From IMG/VR virus record IMGVR_UViG_3300026089_000012, positions 1-50,513 of that record: a stretch of DNA of 50,513 nt. One strand, given 5' to 3'. This document shows, in pieces, positions 39,791-45,955 of the stretch. Under the pieces are notes generated by a model. That model was given only the letters and a program-made list of their open reading frames with translations. It was not told the origin of the DNA and searched no databases. The DNA is from a virus. The translations under genes and the position numbers were made by a program. Each line of letters begins with the position of its first letter. The stretch's first letter is position 1.

Positions 39791-40441
39791 TCAGGTCGGC
39801 AGCAACAGGGCGTGGAAGGTGCCCGTCGTGTTGACGATCGAGGCGTCCGGAATCGATGCCGGCAGATCGGTCTGGCCGGTCAGCGCGCCAGTGAGGCGAG
39901 GCAGCTGGTTCAAGACGTCGGTCATGTAGGCCGTGACCCAGCCCGACGACGGGCACTGGAAGACCGGCAGTGCGGCGGCACTGATCATCATCTGAGCGAC
40001 GAGGTACTGCTCGTTGACGACCTTGCGCATCGGCGAGACCATGGCGACGTTGAAGGTGGAGTTTGCCGCGTTGAACAGGTTGATGTCGTTGATCGACTCG
40101 GCCTCTTTCACCCAGTTGGCGCCGAAGCGGTGGTAGACACCGACCTTGCCGAACGTCGGCGTCGGGCCTGCCGCCGTGCCACCGGTGACCAACCGCACCG
40201 TCTTGACGACCTCGCTGCGTTGGCAGATGAATCCGGCGAAGCGGATCTGGCCCGACGCCGAGGCGTTCGAGTTGGTCAGCGGTATGCGGTCGAAGACCGA
40301 CTCGCCACCAGCGTCGAGCAGACGGTTGTTCGTGGAGTTGAACCGCCTGGCAAGCTCGAGCAGCGCCCCGTTGACGGTGTCGCTCTCGAACAGGTTGTCC
40401 GGGTCGTTGATCCCCAGGTTGATCGAGTCAGTCGAACCCAT
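39791..40441 (-). CDS. Fibre-type protein with shared N-terminal anchor (216 aa)
   Basis: ATG 40441 starts MGSTDSINLGINDPDNLFES, closely similar to the start of the SGNH-hydrolase protein upstream. The shared part continues to the helix GALLELARRF, suggesting a common virion-attachment module. The remainder is beta-rich (GQIRFAGFICQRS, FGKVGVYHRFGANW) with a hydrophobic strand (EQYLVAQMMISAAAL). It is probably a fibre or appendage protein. A -10-like TAGGAT lies 8 bases upstream. Confidence 0.7.
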   Translation of the reverse strand: MGSTDSINLGINDPDNLFESDTVNGALLELARRFNSTNNRLLDAGGESVFDRIPLTNSNASASGQIRFAGFICQRSEVVKTVRLVTGGTAAGPTPTFGKVGVYHRFGANWVKEAESINDINLFNAANSTFNVAMVSPMRKVVNEQYLVAQMMISAAALPVFQCPSSGWVTAYMTDVLNQLPRLTGALTGQTDLPASIPDASIVNTTGTFHALLLPT

Positions 40442-40449
40442 GGGCCGCG

Positions 40450-40455
40450 ATCCTA
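40450..40455 (-). promoter_or_regulatory. -10-like TAGGAT eight bases before a start codon
   Basis: TAGGAT followed by CGCGGCCC and ATG resembles the TAGCCT-CGCGCC-GTG arrangement before the upstream paralogous gene. The spacing (8) is 2 longer than at the other sites, giving a zero- to two-base leader. Confidence 0.4.
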
Positions 40456-40464
40456 CTGTGGCCG

Positions 40465-41886
40465 TCAGCCCACATCGACGATGCGCCGCAGCGAGTGGGC
40501 GACGAAGTCGGAGATCGCGCCGTCGAGGGCCTGGTGGCCGAGGGCAGTCGGGTGGATGCCGTCCGCCTGGATGAACACGTCGGCGTTGCCACGGCCGGTC
40601 ACCGTGCCGACCTTGCCAGTCCCGGTGAACAGCGACTGTGCGTAGAACTTGGTCATGTCCGGTAGACCGGACGATGCCGACGTGTGGGCGGTGTGACAGA
40701 CCAGCACATTGCGGAACGTCGTCGTCTCGCGCACCACGTCGCCGACCAAGTACGAGGTACTGACCGTCCAGTTCGGCGTGGTCGCATAGATGTTGTTGGG
40801 ATCGATCAATGACCGGAACGGAATGCCGCACGCTGCCGCTGCGGCCCTGACACCGAGGTCGATGTTCTGCACGTTCTGGCTGATCTGCTCGCCGACATGG
40901 TGACAGCCGAGGGCGAGGATGATCGTCGTCGGCAATGCGGCCTGCAGGGCCTGGAACAGCGTCGTCGCCAGCGTGGTCATCGCCGCCTGCGAGATGCCGA
41001 GGTCGTTCTGGCCGCCACAGACGATGAGGATGTCCGGAGCGGCAGCGACAGCATCAGGGATGCGGGTGAAGTAGTCACTGACTCCGGCCGTCACGCCATA
41101 GCCGGTGCCACCAATCGACAGCTGCCAGTTGTCCATGCCGAACCGTGGCGCCATGCGATCGCCCCACACGAACTCGGTGCCGATGCCGTTGGCCCCGCCG
41201 GCGATCGAGTCGCCGAGGATGGCCAACCGCTTGCGCAGGGCCATGCGCCGGATCGAGTCGGCCGGGCCGATGGTCACGCCGTTGATCTCGGCGGTGTTCG
41301 GATGGATCCGGAACTCGACCAGACGGGTGTCCACCGAGCCGAAATCGATCTCGTAGTGGCGGCGCTCCGGCACACCCACGGCATTCGACGATGGCGACAG
41401 TGACAGCGGGCGGCCGTTGACCCAGACCTGGATGACCAGTGGGTTGGCCAGTGTGCGGACATAGATGCCGAACTTCTGACCGGTGAACCAGAACGAGTGC
41501 CGGCCGATCCAGCGCGCCGATGCTGCACCGCCACCAGTCAGCAGTGTGCCCCTGGTGACGTCGCCGCTGGAGACGAGCTGCTTGCCCTGGGCCACGCCGC
41601 CGTGGCTGAAGTTGGGGTCGCCATCGGTGTTGATCGTCGTCGCATCGACGCGGGGGAACGGCACCTTGATGCCGTTGGTGATCGTCGTCACTGCGCCGCT
41701 GGCGCTCAACGCGATGGTCGGCGCCGGGGAGTAGACGGTCTGTGTCTCGGTCTGGTCATCGAAGCTGGCCAGCGCGGCCTTGGCCGTCGCGTACCACAGC
41801 TCGTGGAGTGCGCCTTCGATCCGGCTGGACCGGAAGTGCTGCAGGGGATCGTCGATCCCCAGGTTCAGTGCATCGGTTGAGCCCAC
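40465..41886 (-). CDS. SGNH-hydrolase tail fibre/appendage protein (473 aa)
   Basis: Residues 1-32 (MGSTDALNLGIDDP and a helix) match the start of the next gene's product and are likely the virion anchor. Residues 219-460 form an SGNH/GDSL esterase: GDSIAGG (block I, S227), SIGG (260), GGQND (block III, N294) and DGIHP (D442, H445). Between blocks III and V lies an insert with NWTVSTSYLVGDVVRETTT, resembling a small carbohydrate-binding module. The enzyme may deacetylate capsule or cell-wall polymer at the cell surface. GTG 41886 follows a TAGCCT-N6 element. Confidence 0.85.
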   Translation of the reverse strand: MGSTDALNLGIDDPLQHFRSSRIEGALHELWYATAKAALASFDDQTETQTVYSPAPTIALSASGAVTTITNGIKVPFPRVDATTINTDGDPNFSHGGVAQGKQLVSSGDVTRGTLLTGGGAASARWIGRHSFWFTGQKFGIYVRTLANPLVIQVWVNGRPLSLSPSSNAVGVPERRHYEIDFGSVDTRLVEFRIHPNTAEINGVTIGPADSIRRMALRKRLAILGDSIAGGANGIGTEFVWGDRMAPRFGMDNWQLSIGGTGYGVTAGVSDYFTRIPDAVAAAPDILIVCGGQNDLGISQAAMTTLATTLFQALQAALPTTIILALGCHHVGEQISQNVQNIDLGVRAAAAACGIPFRSLIDPNNIYATTPNWTVSTSYLVGDVVRETTTFRNVLVCHTAHTSASSGLPDMTKFYAQSLFTGTGKVGTVTGRGNADVFIQADGIHPTALGHQALDGAISDFVAHSLRRIVDVG

Positions 41887-41892
41887 GGCGCG

Positions 41893-41898
41893 AGGCTA
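41893..41898 (-). promoter_or_regulatory. Leaderless promoter TAGCCT-N6-GTG
   Basis: TAGCCT (TAnnnT) ends six bases before the GTG of the SGNH gene. There is no ribosome binding site, so leaderless initiation is likely. Confidence 0.5.
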
Positions 41899-41903
41899 GT
41901 GGC

Positions 41904-42443
41904 TCACGAATCGACGGTGCGGTACTCCCGCTCTGTGGCATTCAGGCCGCCAAGCATCTCGGCCAGTTGCAGCGCCCGCTCGATCGATGGCCTGCGGGCG
42001 ATGAGTTCGCGGAACAGTTCCTCCGTCGTGGCCAGGCCGAGGTTCGGTGTCTCGCCGGGAGGGTGGATGAGGTAGTGATCCACCAGTGGTCCCGGTGGGA
42101 CCGGTGCAACAGTCTCCACATCGTGGAGAAAACACGGGCCCCCGGTGTTCGGCCAGTTGTGGACGGTGTCACCGATCTGATACGGCTGGACGACGCCGAG
42201 GCCCATCACATGACCGCACCGACACACCTCGACGGTGGCGTCGGGCGACAGCGCGCTGACGTTCCAGACCAGTGGCTTGGCGTCGCTGGTCGGCCGGAAC
42301 GTCGTCGCGGTGTGATCGAGTCGGACGCCATCCTTGGTGACGATCTGATAGGTGAAGGTGTCGGCGACCGGATCGACCTCGATGACCAGGCCCGGCCCCC
42401 CGAGAATCCAGATGTAGTCGCCGATGTGGAAGTGGTCGCTCAC
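41904..42443 (-). CDS. Hypothetical protein (179 aa)
   Basis: GTG 42443 is set by the GTGA overlap with the upstream gene and GGAGGCCGA before it. The N-terminal half is an SH3-like beta region (HFHIGDYIWILGGPGLVIEV, then FTYQIVTKDGVRL), followed by CRCGH and a helical C terminus (TTEELFRELIARRPSIERAL). Function unknown; it may be virion-associated or regulatory. It is translated from the same message as the zinc-finger gene. Confidence 0.68.
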   Translation of the reverse strand: MSDHFHIGDYIWILGGPGLVIEVDPVADTFTYQIVTKDGVRLDHTATTFRPTSDAKPLVWNVSALSPDATVEVCRCGHVMGLGVVQPYQIGDTVHNWPNTGGPCFLHDVETVAPVPPGPLVDHYLIHPPGETPNLGLATTEELFRELIARRPSIERALQLAEMLGGLNATEREYRTVDS

Positions 42444-42889
42444 TCGGCCTCCTCGTGATGGTGCCACGTCGGATGACAGCTCTCGATGTGGGCGACGACA
42501 TCAGTGCCCAGTCCCGAGCGCTTGCAACCCGGGACCGGGCACACTCCGGCAGCGATGCGGTTCTTGATCTTGGTCAGTCTGCCCCTGGCGGCAGCGGCGA
42601 CACGGCGCTGGCGCTTGGCGTCGGCCTCGGCGGCACGACGCTGGTCGTCCTGCCAGCGGTTCTCCTCCTCGAGGCGCTTGATCTTGCGCTGCAGCCGGTC
42701 CTCTTCGGTCTCGCGGTAGACCTGGCTGTGGCCGTTCGGGCAGTAGAAGGTGCGGCCGTCGTCGCGGCGGCGGTTGTCGAAGTCGTCGGGAACGCCGTGG
42801 ACGATCCCACACTCCGAGCACTGCATCACGTAGAGCTTGTCGCTGAGGGTGTAGCGGTAGCCAGGCTTGACCTGGACGGTGACGAACAT
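42440..42889 (-). CDS. Zinc-ribbon, coiled-coil and zinc-finger protein (149 aa)
   Basis: The N-terminal part has a zinc-ribbon-like CSECG and YCPNGH. The middle is a charged coiled coil (DRLQRKIKRLEEENRWQDDQ). The C terminus has a C2H2/C2HC-type finger (CPVPGCKR, then HIESCH). This three-part layout recurs in small actinophage proteins of unknown role, probably nucleic-acid or protein binding. ATG 42889 directly follows TACGGT-N6 with no ribosome binding site, so a leaderless mRNA is likely. Confidence 0.75.
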   Translation of the reverse strand: MFVTVQVKPGYRYTLSDKLYVMQCSECGIVHGVPDDFDNRRRDDGRTFYCPNGHSQVYRETEEDRLQRKIKRLEEENRWQDDQRRAAEADAKRQRRVAAAARGRLTKIKNRIAAGVCPVPGCKRSGLGTDVVAHIESCHPTWHHHEEAE

Positions 42890-42901
42890 GGAACAACCGT
42901 A
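42890..42901 (-). promoter_or_regulatory. Leaderless promoter TACGGT-TGTTCC-ATG
   Basis: The TACGGT hexamer, followed by TGTTCC and ATG, is nearly the same as the element before the secreted-protein gene. It directly adjoins the terminator hairpin upstream. Confidence 0.6.
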
Positions 42902-42902
42902 T

Positions 42903-42952
42903 CAGATGCCGGGCCCCCAGAAGGAACCAACCGACAAAGGGCCCGGCACCTG
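42903..42952 (-). terminator. Strong hairpin after the secreted-protein gene
   Basis: A perfect 10-bp stem (TGCCGGGCCC with GGGCCCGGCA) is extended by TCAG/CTGA across one mismatch, enclosing a 22-nt loop. It starts just after the stop of the secreted-protein gene. A U tract is missing. The loop carries AGAAGGAACCA on the plus strand, the genome's ribosome-binding string, without a following start codon. Confidence 0.6.
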
Positions 42953-42957
42953 AGAGC

Positions 42958-43278
42958 TTAGGTGAAGAGAATGGTCTCGGTGATCGCCAGCGCGCTGCCC
43001 GGGCAACGGGCGGTGGAGACGAACCACGGCCCACCCTGGAACTGCTTGACGCCGTAAACCCACGTCCCGTCGTTGCAGATCGTGCGGGCCTGGAAGCTGG
43101 CGTGCGCCGAGCCGACGTCGCAGGTCGCCATGAACCCGAGCTCTTGGCCCTGGGCGTTGGCGTAGTGCTGACGGTGACAGGTGTTGGACACCGAAGCGCC
43201 GGCAGGCGTGGCTGTGGCGAGCTCGACGGTGAGCGACAGGCCGAGGACGGCGAGAAGGCAGATCACGATGTTGCGCAT
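42958..43278 (-). CDS. Small secreted protein with four cysteines (106 aa)
   Basis: A signal peptide is evident: MRN, a hydrophobic core (IVICLLAVLGLSLTV), and an AxA-type cleavage site in TPAGAS near residue 28. The mature part of about 78 residues has C34, C53, C68 and C92, suggesting two disulfides, and aromatic residues (GTWVYG, GPWFVS). It has its own leaderless promoter and a terminator hairpin, so it is an independent cassette. Possible roles are host-surface modification or superinfection exclusion; neither can be proven. Confidence 0.75.
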   Translation of the reverse strand: MRNIVICLLAVLGLSLTVELATATPAGASVSNTCHRQHYANAQGQELGFMATCDVGSAHASFQARTICNDGTWVYGVKQFQGGPWFVSTARCPGSALAITETILFT

Positions 43279-43290
43279 GGAACAATCGTA
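43279..43290 (-). promoter_or_regulatory. Leaderless promoter TACGAT-TGTTCC-ATG
   Basis: TACGAT (43285-43290) lies six bases before ATG 43278. The intervening TGTTCC is shared with two other promoters. It starts the leftward arm. Confidence 0.65.
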
Positions 43291-43340
43291 CTACAAGGCC
43301 GGGGCTCATCTCCGACCCTGCGGCACCGGCCCCGGCCCAC

Positions 43341-43365
43341 TGCTAACTGTAGTTAGCACAGTGCT
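43341..43365. promoter_or_regulatory. Overlapping palindromes, operator-like
   Basis: TGCTAACTGTAGTTAGCA is an inverted repeat with 8-bp arms and a 2-base centre. It overlaps AGCACAGTGCT, an 11-base palindrome. Both share AGCA/TGCT half-sites. It lies 51 bases upstream of the TACGAT element of the leftward arm, a reasonable place for a repressor or activator site. Confidence 0.5.
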
Positions 43366-43443
43366 CGCGAAGATGTCATTGACGGGAGTGGCCCGCGAGG
43401 CGTACCGTCCGCATCCAGCAACGGCGTGCGCCTTCCAAAACGG

Positions 43444-43476
43444 GAACGGCGCCCCCCACGTCAAGGGACGCCGTTC
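43444..43476. repeat. Inverted repeat with 17-nt loop
   Basis: GAACGGCG (43444-43451) and CGCCGTTC (43469-43476) are exact complements. No coding gene ends beside it, so it is not an ordinary terminator. Confidence 0.5.
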
Positions 43477-43879
43477 AAACCAAATGATGTCGCTGCTCAC
43501 AATAGCAGCTGCGCCGCTCGAGGACAAGCGGAAAGGTCGTACAGGGGTCGCAGCCTGCGGGACGAGCACACACGGGAACGTGGGTAGATCCCCGTTGCCA
43601 GGCGCTGATGAGCACTGAACTCCAGCGTGTGACGTCATTCGGGGAGGCGATGATCACAGTTTCCGTGTGAGCCGAACGAATCGGCCGGGAGCTCGGCCGT
43701 GGCAACCGAGCGGGGGGTGTCGGAGGTCTCTGGCGTCACCAGCAAGTACTCAACCACCAGCTGAGGGTGTGTGTCCCGCTGGACCGTCACAGAAATACCG
43801 TCGTGGGCAGAGACGACTACTACCTGGGCCCCGGGTGGTGGCAGACCCCCCCCATAGCTCCGGCTGCCTGCTCTGTGCC

Positions 43880-44045
43880 GCACACTCATCCCTGGGCTGC
43901 AGCGCCTGCTGCCCGGCCACACCGAGGCTGCGGCCGAAGAGTAAAGCACCAGGCCAGGCCCACACGTGCCCACCACCTGCATCTCAGCACTCTCACCATT
44001 CATAGGCTCACACGCTCTACGCACACTCACCCAGGGCTGCGGCGC
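43880..44045. repeat. Imperfect direct repeat pair
   Basis: CACACTCATCCCTGGGCTGC followed by AGCGC (43881-43905) recurs with few changes at 44022-44045 (CACACTCACCCAGGGCTGC, then GGCGC). The spacing is about 140 bases. Confidence 0.45.
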
Positions 44046-44264
44046 TCTCCCACGCTGGTGATCGCAGAAAGGGCGCGTGGAGGCGTGTGGAGCCCGCTGT
44101 TGCGGCTGGCGTGACCTCTCACCAGGAGGGTCTCGGGCTCGCGTGGCGATCCCTGTCTCTACCGACGCCTTGACGTGGTGCGCCGACTCTCGTCGGCTTC
44201 CCGAAGGTCGGGGGACGGGCGCCTGTAGCGCCCGCCGGTCGACTCGTCGTAGATCCTCCCTGCG

Positions 44265-44894
44265 CCGCCTCTCGGCGTCGCGGGGCCCCTCCACCGCCCG
44301 AGACGCCGGTTCCACCTCCCCCTCCCGAGTGCTCGCTGCGCTCGCCTCACGGCCCTGCGCCGCTGCGCGGGCTCGGCGCTGCGTTGGCCCCTACTGCGGG
44401 CTGCGGCCGCGCACGTCCCTTAGGGGATGGGGTCGTGGGAACGCGCGGTGCCCGGCTCTATGCAGGGGCTGCGCCCCCAGCACCCCCCCTGCCTCCGGCG
44501 GCGACCTGTGCTCAGGTCGATCAGCTGAGGCCATACTGCTTCGCCCCTGCGGGCCGATGCGTGTTGGTCCCCCATCGCCTCGCTGGAATTGCGGCCCACT
44601 CCCTCCGACGCCCGCCTCTCGGCGTGCTACGGGAGCCGCACCGCTCACGCTATTCCAGCCTTTACATCCCACAGTCGGCCTTTCGATGCGAGCCAACCAA
44701 GGCTCGCTTTTGACGAAAGGCGGGCGATGCGGGACCGGCTGCACGTCTCCGCTACCCAAAACAATGACGGGCCAACGAGCAAGACAGTCGCCACCATGCG
44801 CCGCTGCGCCGACTCTCCGCGAGGCGACTGAATGCTCGTCCCGGCCCTACCCGCGCCGCGCTCCACCGCCGAGCGCGTCGCCGCCTCACGGCGT
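44265..44894. repeat. Dispersed short hairpin repeats CCGCCTCWCGGCGT
   Basis: Exact 14-base copies occur at 44265-44278 and 44612-44625, a one-base variant (CTCACGG) at 44881-44894, and a looser copy CTCGCCTCACGGCC at 44341-44354. Each folds as CGCC, a 4-base loop, GGCG. They may be protein-binding sites or structured elements; chance in GC-rich DNA is not excluded. Confidence 0.45.
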
Positions 44895-45291
44895 CTAGCT
44901 GACGGCTCGGTTCCGTCAAAGCCCGATGCGCTCGCAACCGCCCGGCCAAGTGCTGACACCACGAGCAGAGCCGGTCGGTCGCTGCACAGCGCATCGATCG
45001 GGCTTTGCCGTCACGTATCACACACACATGCCTTCGAACCGTACAGGGCTGGGCGTCAAGTGCGGGCCTGCCGACTCCCGGCCCAAGACCTTCGGACAAG
45101 TCCCTCACCGCACGCCGCCGCACCCGCCCCCTCACTCGGACCGCCCGCCGCGCGCCGGCGTGCTCAGTGAGGGACCAGCCCGAAGCTCGCACGCCAGGAC
45201 TAGATCAGGCGCTGAACTTGACACCGGGCCCTGAGAGGTTCACCTGCATGTGTGTGTTGTGCACACGTCTAAAGAGAAAGGTCAACTGACC

Positions 45292-45570
45292 ATGAACACG
45301 TCACATTGGAGCACTGGCCCGCAGCCGGGAATCCCTGAGCCGATCGTCTACACGCTCTGCAGCTGCGGAGAGCGAGTCCGGACCATGATCGAGCTGATCA
45401 ACGTCCGCACGCTCTGCCCGAAGTGCATCGCACGGTCCTTCAAGTCGTTCCTGACCGACGCCGAGTGCGATCGCTGCGGAGCCCCGGCCGTCACCGTCGA
45501 GGTCGTAGAGCGCCCGTCGCACTACGAGATCGTCAACGTCTGCGCCGACTGCATCGGAGAAGAGCAGTGA
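45292..45570 (+). CDS. Double zinc-ribbon protein (92 aa)
   Basis: ATG 45292 is preceded by AGAAAGGTCAACTGACC. Cysteine pairs occur at LCSCGE, LCPKC, CDRCG and CADC, enough for two zinc sites, with a beta-rich segment in between (VTVEVVERPSHYEIVNV). This layout is common to small proteins that bind nucleic acid or protein partners. It is the first gene of the right rightward arm, after the 2-kb gene-free region, and couples to the next gene by GTGA. Confidence 0.72.
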   Translation: MNTSHWSTGPQPGIPEPIVYTLCSCGERVRTMIELINVRTLCPKCIARSFKSFLTDAECDRCGAPAVTVEVVERPSHYEIVNVCADCIGEEQ

Positions 45571-45851
45571 GCGCCCGGGATTACTTCGCAGGGTGCAACC
45601 CCAGTCCCTCCGGGGGCCGGGGTGCTCCCCGGGGAGCTGCCCGGGGCGACCGCTCGATGGCAGAAGTGGTCGAGGCCATCTGCACCGATCACGAACCAGC
45701 CTGCTCCTGCTGGGTCTGCCGCGACGAGCGAGCCTGCCGCGACGCCGTCCACTTCGTCGATTGCGACGAGTGCCACTCCGAGTTCGCCGCCTGCTGGCCG
45801 AACGAGCAGTTCTGCTCGGACGCCTGCTACCAGGCATGGCGGGACCGTTGA
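45567..45851 (+). CDS. Cysteine-rich zinc-binding protein (94 aa)
   Basis: GTG 45567 is chosen for GGAGAAG upstream and the GTGA overlap; ATG 45657 would leave 64 residues containing all cysteines. The product has CSCWVC, CDECH and FCSDACYQAW, arranged like the FCSDxC pattern of treble-clef zinc ribbons. The glycine/arginine-rich stretch between residues 15 and 30 may be a linker. Function unknown. Confidence 0.65.
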   Translation: MSARDYFAGCNPSPSGGRGAPRGAARGDRSMAEVVEAICTDHEPACSCWVCRDERACRDAVHFVDCDECHSEFAACWPNEQFCSDACYQAWRDR

Positions 45852-45955
45852 TCACATCCACCCCGGTGGAGGGAGGGGTTTCCCCCCGCCCCCCCTCCAC
45901 CCCTTCACCATTTCACCAATCGCTCCGGCAAGGAGCCAATCCGGAAGGAACCAAC

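Larger units (their letters stand above)
43279..45291. other. Two-kilobase region without convincing genes
   Basis: The stretch separates divergent arms. Its open frames give arginine-, cysteine- and proline-rich translations with no domain, no start with the usual ribosome binding site, and no codon periodicity visible by eye. It holds an operator-like palindrome, at least one long-stem hairpin, imperfect direct repeats and a family of short hairpins. A TTGACA (45218-45223) near its right end lacks a well-spaced -10. Candidates are a replication origin, a packaging site, regulatory region or noncoding RNAs. Confidence 0.6.

Noticed and set aside
38208-39929. 573-residue plus-strand frame opposite fibre genes
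   Set aside because: It lies across several coherent leftward genes and their promoter, with shadow-type composition.
43635-44315. Leftward open frame in the gene-free region
   Set aside because: Low-complexity arginine/serine translation, no start signal, and frames of similar length occur on both strands here.
44077-44898. 273-residue open frame in the gene-free region
   Set aside because: The translation is arginine-, cysteine- and proline-rich without secondary-structure logic, there is no ribosome binding site, and it crosses the hairpin repeats. Long frames arise by chance in GC-rich DNA.
45000-45060. tRNA T-loop-like GTTCGAAG (minus strand) near 45035
   Set aside because: The flanking bases do not form a T-stem and no anticodon or acceptor stem fits around it.
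43279-45291. CRISPR array
   Set aside because: The repeats are too short, unevenly spaced and variable; no spacer regularity is present.
45218-45291. TTGACA promoter for the right rightward arm
   Set aside because: The TTGACA (45218-45223) is perfect, but no TAnnnT-like -10 lies 16-19 bases downstream, so it is not listed as a promoter.
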